A stretch of 64,000 nt of DNA, from assembly GCA_021613535.1 (NCBI GenBank), contig CP075494.1, forward strand, positions 8,680,001 to 8,744,000, given 5' to 3'. Under the pieces are notes generated by a model. It made no database searches. It had not been told where the DNA came from and saw only the letters and a program-made list of their open reading frames with translations. The translations under genes and the position numbers were made by a program. This DNA is from Adineta vaga. Its lineage: Eukaryota > Rotifera. Position 1 is the first letter of the stretch. Each line of letters starts with the position of its first letter. Positions 1 through 11,799 of the stretch are shown piece after piece.

Positions 1-2
1 TT

Positions 3-143
3 ATTCTTCATAAATTATATTTACCACAATTACCACCACCACCTATAACAGGAATAAAAACACCAGATACTCGAACATTTTCCCGAAAAATAAGTGATAA
101 AGCAAAAGATTTTTTGAAGACGTCAAAGAATGACACATTATGA
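3..143 (+). CDS. 3' end of an unidentified gene (partial)
   Basis: A reading frame is open from the left edge to a TGA at 141-143 and encodes about 46 residues. It is proline-rich at first (a run of four Pro) and then basic (SRKISDKAKDFLK). Codon usage resembles the neighbouring genes and the frame runs into the edge, so it looks like the C-terminal part of a gene lying to the left. There is no domain and I do not recognise the family. It ends about 250 bp before the mLST8 start on the same strand. Confidence 0.4.
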   Translation: MLHKLYLPQLPPPPITGIKTPDTRTFSRKISDKAKDFLKTSKNDTL

Positions 144-389
144 TCTCGTTTGTTTGTTGATATTTTGTATAAAAAATATAACTTGTTATCGTTAAGATTC
201 TTTTTTCTTGAAGAAAAAAATTAATAAGATTTGTTTTTCTTTCTGCTTATAGATAATGAATTATATGATTACGATGGAATGTGTCTCAGAATTTAAATTC
301 AACTTTAGATAAAGCATCGGAGACGGTTTCTCTTTTCTCTACAATGATCAAAAAATTCTAGATATAACTATTTTGTCAATAATTCGGCG
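144..389. other. Spacer between the partial gene and mLST8
   Basis: AT-rich DNA that should hold the 3' UTR of the left-edge gene and the 5' UTR and promoter of mLST8. No motif stands out. Confidence 0.4.
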
Positions 390-1760
390 ATGACAGCAGC
401 TAATGATAATATACTGTTAATAACTGCCGGTTATGATCGAACCATACGATTTTGGAATGCCAATAATGCGGCGGTTTATCGAACTATTATGCATGAAGAT
501 TCCGTAAGTTTTTTCGAAAAGGAACTCATGTGCAGCTATAAATTCTTGTGCTTTTTTTAATATTTAGCCAACGAATTGTTTAGCGATACATCCACAGAAA
601 ACTTTGCTCGCAGCCGGTAGTCATCAACATATAAAAATGTACGATTTAATGTCTAATAATCCCAATCCAGTGATGAAATTAGATCAACTACAGAAGAATA
701 TAGTGACATTAGGTTTTAGTGAAGAACGAAATTTTATGTTTTCAGGCGGAGAAGATCATTGTGTGAGAATTTGGGATATGAGGTTTGAAAAGAAATTGTT
801 CTTTTTATACTTTAATCAATTGAATTGAATTACATAGAGCGGCAAAAACAAAAGCTCATCGACAGACAACAGTCAATGCTTCTGTTAATTGTGTAACACT
901 TCATCCAAATCAAGTTAGTTTTTATAATTTGAAAATTCTTTATCTAATGTTGATACTAACATAGGCAGAATTATTAATCGGTGATCAAGATGGAACAATC
1001 TATCGATGGGATATGGCTGGCGATAAACATGAAACATATGTATGATTATTTGATTGAAAGTTTCTATTTTCTATTGAACCAATTTTCTTTTAGACTATTG
1101 ACGCCAATAATCCAAGTGCAATTCGATCGATTTCGATTAATCGTGATGCATCTATGATGGCTGCAGTCACTAGTAATGTAAGTCATTGATATGCGAAAAA
1201 TCTTCGTCGACCAAATAGTTTTTGATGTATATAAAATATTTGTTCTTGTACGTATAGGGTAATTGTCAAGTTTGGTCAATGACTGGTTTTGCTGCTCAAA
1301 CACATCTTATACGTCGTACAAATTTCTTAGCACATAAACGTTATGCATTGAAATGTTTATTTTCACCCGATATGACGTAAGTTAAATTTCACTTCGTTTG
1401 TAAATAATTCACTCCCTTGTTTTTAGTTTATTAGCAACAACATCAGCTGATGGTACCGCAAAAATATGGCGTACATCAGATTTGTCCTGTCAGTATGAAT
1501 TAAAACATGATCGTCTACAGAATTGGGTATGGGATTGTGCATTTACATCAGATTCACTTTATCTTGTCACAGGTTTGTGTATTCTATTTTCTTTTTGAAA
1601 TATGTTTTCTTTTTTTATTACACCATTGAACTTTCTTTTAGTATGCTCTGATGGAAAAGCACGTTTATGGTCAGCAGATACTGGTGATATTGCAAAAGAA
1701 TATATAGGACACCAGAAACCTGCGACTTGTTTAGCCTTTGATGATCGACCAGCTCGTTGA
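390..1760 (+). CDS. mlst8: mLST8 / Lst8, WD40 subunit of TOR complexes
   Basis: Eight exons join in frame: 390-503, 568-782, 838-913, 965-1039, 1094-1177, 1258-1376, 1427-1572 and 1642-1760, giving 315 residues (human about 326). The product is a seven-bladed WD40 propeller that binds the kinase domain of TOR in TORC1 and TORC2. Diagnostic stretches are [11 protein letters not shown] near the N-terminus, [13 protein letters not shown] followed by SNNPNP in blade 2, [13 protein letters not shown], and [15 protein letters not shown] in blade 4. All match the LST8 family closely. Introns are 50-80 nt with GT-AG ends. The ATG at 390 starts directly before the first blade, as expected. No broken residues were seen. 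The identification is confident; exon ends are read by eye. Confidence 0.95.
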
Positions 1761-2358
1761 TCGTATCGTAATATTTGTATATATAAGACAGAGTATTTTA
1801 AAAATCATTTTATTGTAAAAATCCTTTGAAAAATTGAATTTATTACATGGAATGATGTTCCTTTTTGATACTCTATCGTTATCGTGAAGTTTTCAGTTGA
1901 GAGAACTGTTTGTCTTAATTAACATCTTTCTGAGAATATAAGAAATTTTATGAAGAAGATTATTTCTCATTCAAATAATCTTGCTCTACGTTAATCAATT
2001 AATCATGTTTTGAAATTCAAGGCGGAATTATAAACGATATTTAATTACAAAGTTAAGAGGGGGATGTGCTGTGCTTTCAGTCATGATAAAATGAAAAGAA
2101 TTTTTCTTGTTTCTGATGGCCGATTACTAGCGACATCTAATAAAATTTTGACTGCACAAGTATTTTGTGAGTACTGCCATGGTGTTTGTTTAGTCAACCT
2201 CTCATTTTATTGCTAACTTTCCTTGGGTTATTAGCAGTACATCGAGTCATCGTTCGTCCATTGTTATTCTTCCTTCCAGATACATTCTTTTTAAAATAAA
2301 ATTATTGAATTTTTATTCTAGATCTCGTTCCATTCTGTCTCTTTATTTAACTAACAAT
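1761..2358. other. mLST8-G3BP spacer
   Basis: About 600 bp of AT-rich sequence between two genes on the same strand. It holds the mLST8 3' UTR and the G3BP 5' region. No further coding or structured element was recognised. Confidence 0.4.
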
Positions 2359-4169
2359 ATGGTGCAGACAAGTCCCACTCCCACCCCATTCGATGTAAAT
2401 TTTTAATTTTTTTTCTCTTATTTCTTTCGATTGTGAAATCTTTTTAATTGAAATTTTTCCAGGTGGGTCGTGCATTCGTTCATCAATACTATACATTATT
2501 ACATCAAGCTCCTCATTTACTTCATCGGTAACTGTTTTTTTAATTGTTTTTTTTTATCAGTTATTTATTTCTTTTTGTTTGTTTTTAAAGATTTTATTCA
2601 ACGGATAGTACATTCATTCATGGTGGTGTCGATCGTCCAGGTTCAATTGAACAACCAGCAGTTGGTCCGGAAGATATTTCTCGACGGATCAATGGTTTGA
2701 ATTTACGTGATTGTCACGCTAAAATTCGTCAAGTTGATTCGCATCCAACCATTGGCAATGGAGTAGTCGTCCAGGTCACCGGTGAGCTATCAAATAATGG
2801 TGATCCGATGCGTCGTTTCATGCAAACGTTCGTTTTGGCACCACGACTACCCAAAAAATACTACGTACAAAATGACATCTTCCGTTATCAAGATGAAGTT
2901 TTTGATGATGGTTCAGATGAAGATGATGGGTCAAGTTCACAAATCTATGGTGATACGGTAAATAACATATATCGTATATATATATATTTCTTCTTCATCA
3001 TTGATTTAGGATAAGGTTTCAAATGCCGATTCATCAGCTGCAGTTACACAACAACCAACAGTGGTCAAAGTTCCACCACGACCACCAGTTGAAGAACAGC
3101 AACATCAGCCATTACCTCCACGCAATACAGGTAATCAACAACAGGTCATTCCCAATCAACCGGTTCTACAACAGCAAACAGAAACGCCTTTGTAAGTTTA
3201 TAAAATATTTATACGAAGTAGATAAATATCGTTTCCATAGAAATGGTATTAATGAGTCAAGTGGTTTCAATGGACAACAACAACCACAACAACAACAAAA
3301 TACACAAGAGAATCAACCACTTGCTAAACCAGCACCAACATCAACTGAAGGAGCATCCTATGCTGGTATTGCTAAATTACATTCAGCATCAGGTCCAACA
3401 TCAAATGCAAATCCAGCTAATTCAGTTACAGTTCCACCAGTTCAACAAATAAATACAGCTCGTCCATCAACAGCAGGTAAGCCAGTACCTAATCAACAAC
3501 GACCTAGTAGTGGTCATTATCAACAAAATAATCGTGGAAATCAATGGAATGATTCCAATGGACCACACGATCAAAGTTCTAACCGTCGTTCAGGTGGTAA
3601 TGCAGCAGCTAATGAAAATCAAGTCTTTGTGGGATCATTACCAGCAGAATTTACTCATCAAGATTTAATTGAATGTTTTTCACAATTTGGTCGTGTTCGT
3701 GAAGCAAGAATTCATCGACCGCCAAATGATAATAAAAAAGTGAGTTGTTTGAATTTTTCTGAAGAAAAATATTCGAATCAAATCTTTCCTTTTCTCCAAA
3801 TAGAACTATGGTTTTGTTATCTTCGAAGATCCAGAAGTTGCAGCAACCGTTGTCCGATCTGAACATGTCGATTATCAAAATACTCGATTGAATATTGAAC
3901 CAAAAACACAAAAAAGCTATCAAGGAAATCCAAATCATGCACCACAAGGAAATGGTCGAAATAACTATCCACCACGAAATGGAGGAGGCGGTGGAATGAA
4001 TCGAGGAGGAAATCGTGGCGCATATCGTGGTAATGGAAGCAATCCACGACGAGGTGGTGGCGGTTCATATTATAACAAACCAGCATTTGTCCCCGATGAG
4101 AATTATAAAGTTCAACAGCCATCAGCACAACAACAACAACAACAACAACAATATCAACAACAGCAGTAA
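2359..4169 (+). CDS. G3BP: G3BP / Rasputin, stress-granule RNA-binding protein
   Basis: Six exons (2359-2394, 2463-2527, 2591-2957, 3010-3191, 3241-3739, 3804-4169) give 504 residues. The N-terminal NTF2-like domain (about residues 12-135) is clear: VGRAFVHQYYTLLHQAPHLL, FIHGG, RRFMQTFVLAP and NDIFRYQDEVF. An acidic segment follows, then a long Gln/Pro/Asn-rich linker. One RRM begins at VFVGSLPAEFTHQDL and continues through NYGFVIFEDPE, with a C-terminal RGG-type tail (NRGGNRGAYRGNG) and a polyQ end. This is the standard G3BP order. Family knowledge: it nucleates stress granules by binding RNA and, in vertebrates, tethers TSC to lysosomes to restrain TORC1. It lies next to mLST8, which is probably chance. 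Confidence 0.95.
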
Positions 4170-5852
4170 TTAAATGAAGATGAACGGATGATTTTTTTCT
4201 CTCTTTCTCTCTTTCTCTCTGTGTGTGTTTATTTAACTTTGATTTGAACAGTTGCAACAATGGATATGTGTGCGTACGTGTGTTTTCTGATTGCTTTTTT
4301 CCTTATTTGTTTTATATGAATTTGATATATTATGGCGCGAGAACATCGCCAATACAAAAAAAACACAATTCTTGTCTTTCAAAAATCATCCACTGCTTCT
4401 TTCCTTTACTTTTTGTTTGTTTGTTTGTTTGTCTTCTTTATTGAAAATGCTGTCAGTTTCCTTGTTTCTTCTTGTCCTTTTTTTTTGTATACATTAAAAC
4501 ATATGCACCAAGACGATTCAACCGGACAAATGGATGAAAACGACATACAGCTAAATGTGAATAAAATGATGAACGTAAACAAGAATATAATTGGTCATCA
4601 GATATCATTTTAGGAAGTACATATATATATATATGTTAACCTATTTTAATGTTTTAAATACATTTTATTTGATTAATTTGATATAGTTACAATAATTCAA
4701 ACATAGTATCCTCATTTAGTTTCTCTGAAAGTTGATTCTTTCAATTCATGAGTTCACAGACATATATTTTATTTATATAAAGACTTTCTATAGGGAGCAC
4801 TCGATGCATGAAGCAACAAAAAGGAGTATAACACTTCATGGGAGTATGTATGTTGTCTAGGGTTATTACGTCCACATCTATAATTAATCAATAAGTTTGT
4901 TTATCATCGATTATGATAGAAAATATTGAGAAAGTGGTTTTTGAAAAAAAATTTCTTACATTTCTTATTTTTTATTATTATCATATGAAAAACACATTAG
5001 ATATTCAGAAGTTAGGTATATATATATATATCCTTAATCCATTCTTCAACACATTCGATTCAAAAAAAAACAAAAGCACTCGAGGCAAGTATCATCACTG
5101 AAGCAAAAGATTCAAAATGACAGATCATATGCAGGCACTCATTGACACATTCTTTACTTGTCACCATGATAAAATCATGGGTCAAAACACATATCGATAC
5201 ACCTTAATCTCGGTATTCATAAAAATATCGATTGATAAGAGTTCGATCTAATGTTAGAAATAGTTTTGGTACTCTACTACTACTCAAATTAATCATCCGG
5301 TTCTACTATGCCATACTGATTGTTATCAACGATAAGATCGAACGTCTTCGTAGCTTCAGATTTCTATAATGATTTGTTAGAGAACACGAACAATTGTTTT
5401 GTCTGCATTTGAGGATGTATCATTAATGATATGAATATCCGAAGACGTTTAACAAAGGATAATTTTACTTAATAATTCTATCTAAAAACACCGAATAGAT
5501 AAAGATAATATTGTATTTATATTTATATATATGTATACGTGTGTGTGTGTGTGCTGCATTAATTGTTTTAATAAAAGTGTAGTTTTTTCTGTTTTCTGGA
5601 AATGATAATGACAACGAAAAGACAAACAATCATGAATGAACTGAAAGAAAGAAAGAGAAAGAGAAAGAGAGAAACCACACACACAATGTACAGGTAAAGA
5701 AAAATAAGAGCAACGACAATTACAATGTAGAAAAAAAAGAAGAAATTTGAATCGATTCTGAGAACGAGAATAAGTTCATCATTTCTTATATGACGGTATT
5801 TTTCTCTCTATCGATAGAATTAAAAATTAGAAAAAAAAGAATTTCTTTTTTG
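4170..5852. other. G3BP-RAB14 intergenic region with microsatellites
   Basis: About 1.7 kb between the convergent 3' ends of G3BP and RAB14. It contains a CT-rich then TG tract (about 4198-4230), an AT tract near 4620-4634, a TG tract near 5541-5552, and a GA-rich then CA tract (about 5644-5683). Open frames here are short, low-complexity and not gene-like. Confidence 0.5.
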
Positions 5853-7422
<1,570 letters not shown>

Positions 7423-7893
7423 AGTAACTGGTGCAACAAGTGGAATTGGTTATCATTTAGCTCGATTATTTGATCTTGATAAATATGGAATTATTCTTGT
7501 TTCACGAACTGAATCTGATTTAAATAAAATATCAGAAGAATTTATATTAAAATATCATTGTCCACAAGTTGATGTTATTCAAAAAGATTTATCAAAATCA
7601 AATTCAGCATTAGAATTATATCGAGAAATTAAAGATAAATATTATTTCAATTGTTGAATTAATAAAATATATTTTATCTGAAATGATTGAAAGAAATGAA
7701 GGAAAAATTTTAATGATTGGAAGTATTTCTTCATTTCAACCAAATCCATTTTTAGCTTCTTATTCAGCTACAAAAGCTTTTATTTCTAATTATACTGATG
7801 CACTTATTCAAGAATTAAAACATACAAATGTTACAGCAACTTTACTTATTTCAAATGAAATTGTCTATTCGAAAACATCGCTTCGAATTATTT
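7423..7893 (+). pseudogene. Short-chain dehydrogenase/reductase remnant
   Basis: After an intron-like acceptor (TTCTAG) the frame reads VTGATSGIGYHLARLF, the SDR cofactor-binding TGxxxGxG motif, and continues about 75 residues to a stop at about 7657. It then restarts in another frame with MIERNEGKILMIGSISSFQP and SYSATKAF, which hold the catalytic Ser and YxxxK region. The segment that should carry NNAG and the next roughly 40 residues is missing, and the C-terminus is cut at a stop near 7893. This is a gene with an internal deletion and frameshift, not a working enzyme. The family is common in bacteria and in bdelloid transferred gene sets. It lies about 110 bp upstream of another decayed oxidoreductase. 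Confidence 0.75.
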
Positions 7894-8006
7894 AGAGATT
7901 TTTTATTTGGATTTGTACTGAATAACATTTTCTTTTTTTTATCTCTCTCTATATATACCAATGATATTGAGTACGATATTTCTTATTAAAGGTAAATCTT
8001 TTAAAA

Positions 8007-9008
8007 ATGAATTTTGCTTCACAAATCGCTGATCCTCGTGATATATTGTTAAAAATAACAGCAACAACTGTATATGGTTCAGATTTACATTTATATAATA
8101 ATACAATGCTTGATATGCATGATGGTGATATACTTGGTCATGAATTTATGGGAATCATTGAACAAATTGGTGATCAAGTTAAAAATTTAAAAATTGGACA
8201 ACGTGTTGTTGTTGCTTTTAATATTGATCTTTGTAAACGTGAAGAATATTCTGTTTGTGATACAAAAAATCCATCAAAACTTCAAGAGAAACTTTATGGA
8301 CAAAAAAACTGCTGCACTTTTTGGTTATTCACAATTAACAGGTGGTGTACCTGGTGGGCAAGCTGAATATGTTCGTGTACCATTTGCTGATATAAATTGT
8401 TTACCTACTCCAGATGATATACCTGATAATAAAGCACTTTATTTATCTGATATTATTCCAACAGTATATCATGGTTGTGAGATTGGAAATGTTAAAGAAA
8501 ATTCAACTGTTGCTATTTGGGCTTTAGGACCAATTGGTTTAATTGAAGCACGTTGTTGTCAAATTATTTGGTATTGATTCGATTTCTGAAAGAATTGATT
8601 TAGCTAAAAATTAGGTATTGAATCAATTAACTTTCAAGAATTTGATACAACAAAAAAATTACTTGAAATGATTCCTGGTGGTGTTGATTGTTCATTAGAA
8701 GCGGTTAGTTTTGATTATACTAAATCATTACTTCATAAAGTTGAACGTTTTCTTAATTTAGAAACAGATGCTGGAGATATTTTAACTGAAATGATAACAT
8801 GTACAAGAAAAGCTGGTACAATATCAATTATTGGTGTTTATAATAATAGTGTTAATCATTTTCCTATTGGACCAATGATGGAAAAACATTTAACTATTAC
8901 TGGTGGACAATCTTATACACAGAAACATTGGAGATTTTGTTTAGAAAAAATTCGTTCTGGTGAAATGGATCCAAATTTTGTTATTTCACATAATTTAACA
9001 CTTAATTA
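8007..9008 (+). pseudogene. Zinc-dependent alcohol dehydrogenase remnant (formaldehyde dehydrogenase-like)
   Basis: The pieces align in order to the glutathione-independent formaldehyde dehydrogenase/Zn-ADH type: ILGHEFMGIIEQIG; then, in a shifted frame, TAALFGYSQLTGGVPGGQAE, DIIPTVYHG and WALGPIGLIEA; then IDSISERIDLAKN; then LGIESINFQEFD; then MIPGGVDC through MMEKHLTITGGQSYTQKHW. Frameshifts lie near 8305 (A run), 8568 (with lost codons), 8611 and about 9003. The N-terminal 25 or so residues are missing. The catalytic Cys of the usual CGSD motif reads as Tyr (VYGSD), and the structural-zinc cysteine cluster is shortened. Several independent lesions make it a pseudogene. The origin was probably bacterial or fungal. 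Confidence 0.82.
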
Positions 9009-9300
9009 AGTACCTGATTATTATAAACATTGAATTGAATTTTTGTAAATAAAATTTGATAAGAGATAATAGACGTGAGTTTTCTGATTGTATGATTGAT
9101 GGATTTGAAGCATCATTGACATTGAATGAGATCAAATAAATAGAAAAATATATTTTCCAGTAATGAAATTGATAAATATTTCTTCTTTTGAATTACAGAA
9201 AAAACAAAAAATCAAATATTATTTTCATTTCTCAATATTCAAATGAGCATCGAACAAAAGTTTCCAATTTACAGATCACTTGTAATTAAAAAAAATAATC
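9009..9300. other. Spacer after the ADH remnant
   Basis: AT-rich sequence with short stops in all frames. It probably includes the 3' end of the small membrane gene on the minus strand. Confidence 0.35.
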
Positions 9301-9747
9301 ATAATCTATTCAAGATAAAAGTATCTGAACATTTCATAATAAGAGGCAACGAATCCGAGTGCGAAAGAACATTATTTTCACATAAATAATAGTTTATAAA
9401 TTTTAGATTTTGATACAATATTTACTTACCGAAACGTATATCGAGTATTGAATAAGAAGAATAAATATCCATACAATTTTAATTAATATGATAATTGGTA
9501 AAATATACCCAATTATCCGTAAGGAATAATTTGTTGAATACTATAAATAATTGAAGATCTAGACTAATTTACTTAACAGATATCGGATACATACGTTAAG
9601 ATCAATGGTTGATTTTAAAAAGATGAGCATAAGCATGAAATACGATATCCAACCAGGAATAACGATTACTGGACTATAAAAAAACCATTGTGGATTTGTT
9701 TGATGAGATTCAGATGATAAATTCATTGAAGTGTGTTTATTATCCAT
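9300..9747 (-). CDS. Small multi-pass membrane protein, unidentified
   Basis: Two exons are supported on the minus strand, 9595-9747 and 9430-9540, joined in phase 0 by GT-AG splicing. They encode MDNKHTSMNLSS, then a hydrophobic stretch (VIVIPGWISYFMLMLIF), then a second one (IIGYILPIIILIKIVWIFIL). A donor follows at 9429; the last exon could not be fixed and probably ends around 9290-9310. About 95-110 residues with two or three membrane segments. No family was recognised. It has the same orientation as the next locus upstream. Confidence 0.4.
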
Positions 9748-9916
9748 CTAAAATAATATACGAAAAAATAAAAATGATATTTAATAGTTTAAAAGAATGA
9801 TCTGACTAGCACAGTAATGAATATAAAAGAAGATATTGTAAATGAACAGATTTAACAAATAGTATATCATATTTTTTTAAAACATGCTATTTTAAAATGT
9901 TCAATCATATGAAGTT

Positions 9917-10771
9917 TTAAACTGAATATCGTGTCTGTGCAGATGGTTCTGATAACGAAATAGAACTATTTGTAGGATCAATTGTACATTGAAAAGAAGT
10001 TGGATCTTCCATCATTTCGTCAGTTTCTTCCGATATTGGATTCATTAATCGAGTTCGATCTTTCTTTCTGAATATGACAGTTACATTTTGAATATCGACA
10101 CCTACTGTCTGGAATTTAAAACAACAAATATCGATCGAAAAAAAAGTCCAAACAGAAAGGAAGATTATCTATAAAAATTAGAACAAATAAATTAACACGA
10201 AGAAAAGTAATTTTACCGTACCATTTCACTAATTAATTTTGAATCAGTTTTACCCAATTTGCTTTCTATTATGAGAAGAACACAAATACCAGTATTTAAT
10301 ACCAATAGTAACGTACGAAATAAATATGCCTAAAAAGGAAATCTAAAAAAAAGAATTTTCACATTTGATTTGTCTTAAGCTATATTAAAAAGAAATTCGA
10401 ATTCTTTTAAATTTTCATTTCCTTTAAAATATACTTACACGATTTGAATATAAATGAAAACATGTTCTTCCATGAAAAGGTTTCTTTCGTTTTGACAATA
10501 AAAAATAATGAAATTTACAAGTAAACATCACGAGAGAATATACTAAATGGAGTACAGCACATTACATTATCACTTTATGTAACACAGCAATAGTATTGGC
10601 GTGTTTACCAAGAGCAAATGAAGAATCTTTCATAAAATCATCAATACAATGTTTGGAATTGATAAACATAAATCCAACGATTAATATCTAGAAAAAGAAC
10701 ATGGAAAAATAGATCATGTTTTCTTTCTGTAAATAACAGGAGACAGACATCTGACTCACCAAAGGCAACAT
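9917..10771 (-). pseudogene. Multi-pass membrane protein locus, apparently damaged
   Basis: Exon-like segments on the minus strand are 10760-10771 (or longer), 10574-10687, 10439-10542, 10222-10329 and 9917-10108. They encode hydrophobic stretches (MLPLILIVGFMFIN; LLLVLNTGICVLLII), a basic loop (LLSKRKKPFHGRTC) and an acidic tail ending in TRYSV. Splicing between 10574 and 10542 needs one base more than the sequence offers, and the frame upstream of 10771 is cut by a TGA. This suggests either a pseudogene or a structure I could not resolve. Spacing of membrane segments weakly resembles TMEM192, a lysosomal protein; that is only a guess. Confidence 0.35.
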
Positions 10772-11000
10772 GTATGACCATACATAATACCAAATTAATT
10801 TTCCATAAGTTTTTCATTCACTAATTCTTCCCAGTTCGGTTTCCATTTTATTCTATAAAGAAAAAGAGAAATAAACGAGATGAAGTTGTATCAATGCACT
10901 TTTCAAATATATAGTTCATCATATAGAAAAGACATTCATTTTGTTCCAATAAACAAATAGCAAAAAAACACCAATTGGCCGATTAGTATACCATTGTATC
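10772..11000. other. Spacer left of the MITE
   Basis: AT-rich sequence with a possible decayed 5' exon of the membrane locus (about 10772-10860, minus), which contains an in-frame stop. Confidence 0.3.
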
Positions 11001-11286
11001 TCCCAAGCAGACAAGCAACGAAAAATAACGCGTAGCAGCCGCACATTTTAACGATATTATTTTCGTTAGAATTTCAACGCGTTAAAGCACGTTTTTTTCG
11101 TGGAAAAAGTGCCTTTTTCAAGGAATAATAGCGATAATATATAAACCCGGGTGTCTTATACGTGATCTCTATTATTCTTAGCAACATAAGCCTATAGATA
11201 ATAACAATCATGTCTTGAAAAAGTCACTTTTTCTACGGAAAAAACGAGCTTTAACGCGTTATTTTTCGTTGCTTGTCTGCTTGGGA
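11001..11286. mobile_element. MITE with perfect terminal inverted repeats
   Basis: The first 33 bases (beginning TCCCAAGCAGACAAGC) are repeated in exact reverse complement at the right end (ending GCTTGTCTGCTTGGGA). TATC flanks both sides (10997-11000 and 11287-11290), which looks like a 4-bp target duplication. The inverted arms resume inside (left from 11083, right to about 11253) for roughly 40 more bases with few mismatches. They contain GAAAAAGTG and CTTTTTCAAG. No coding capacity. Short, hairpin-like and non-autonomous. Confidence 0.85.
11034..11082. repeat. Nested 42-bp insert with 7-bp direct repeats in the MITE left arm
   Basis: AACGCGT occurs at 11027-11033 and again at 11076-11082. 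Between them lie 42 bp absent from the right arm, where the inverted repeat continues without a break. This looks like an insertion into the MITE that duplicated 7 bp. The insert contains an imperfect palindrome (TAACGA ... TCGTTA). Confidence 0.6.
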
Positions 11287-11799
11287 TATCTATCATTTAT
11301 CTCAAGTATACTCTCATTGATAATTATGAGTTGGAAAGAAACTATAGTGGACGATTCACTATGATGTAATTCAAACAAGTTAAATAATCATTGTCTATCT
11401 AGTTAATTTCTATTAAAACAATAGTTCTCCTTTGAATAGTAACGAAATATGATGATTTCTTTTTTATCGCAGTGTATAGTAGTTCGTAGATAGTTGAAAT
11501 CATTTTAGACACCGGTACATAACGCCCTCTTTTCTCTTTCTTCTTATTCTGCATTAAAGGCAAGCTACACTTTAATACAATGGCTGATTCTCTCACACTC
11601 AGCTCAGTATCGTACCGTCAAAAAATATTTACCTAATTTCGTCGATTTCATCATCCTAAGCTCTTTTGCTGATGCATAATTTCAATTATTTATCATTTAC
11701 ATTTATATGTTTTTTTCCCGCTTGATTCCCTTTCAGATCACTAATACATATATATATATACACTCTAACAGTTAAAGTAACTAAAATCTAAAATCAAAC
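11287..11799. other. Upstream region of eIF2-gamma
   Basis: About 510 bp between the MITE and the eIF2-gamma start, with an AT tract at about 11747-11760. A minus-strand open frame of 65 codons shows no gene-like features. Confidence 0.4.

Noticed and set aside
1064-1303. Minus-strand open frame of 79 codons within mLST8
   Set aside because: It is antisense to two exons of a well-supported gene and has no family features.
3817-4260. Minus-strand frame of 147 codons over the end of G3BP
   Set aside because: Low-complexity Val/His/Phe-rich antisense of the RGG/polyQ coding region.
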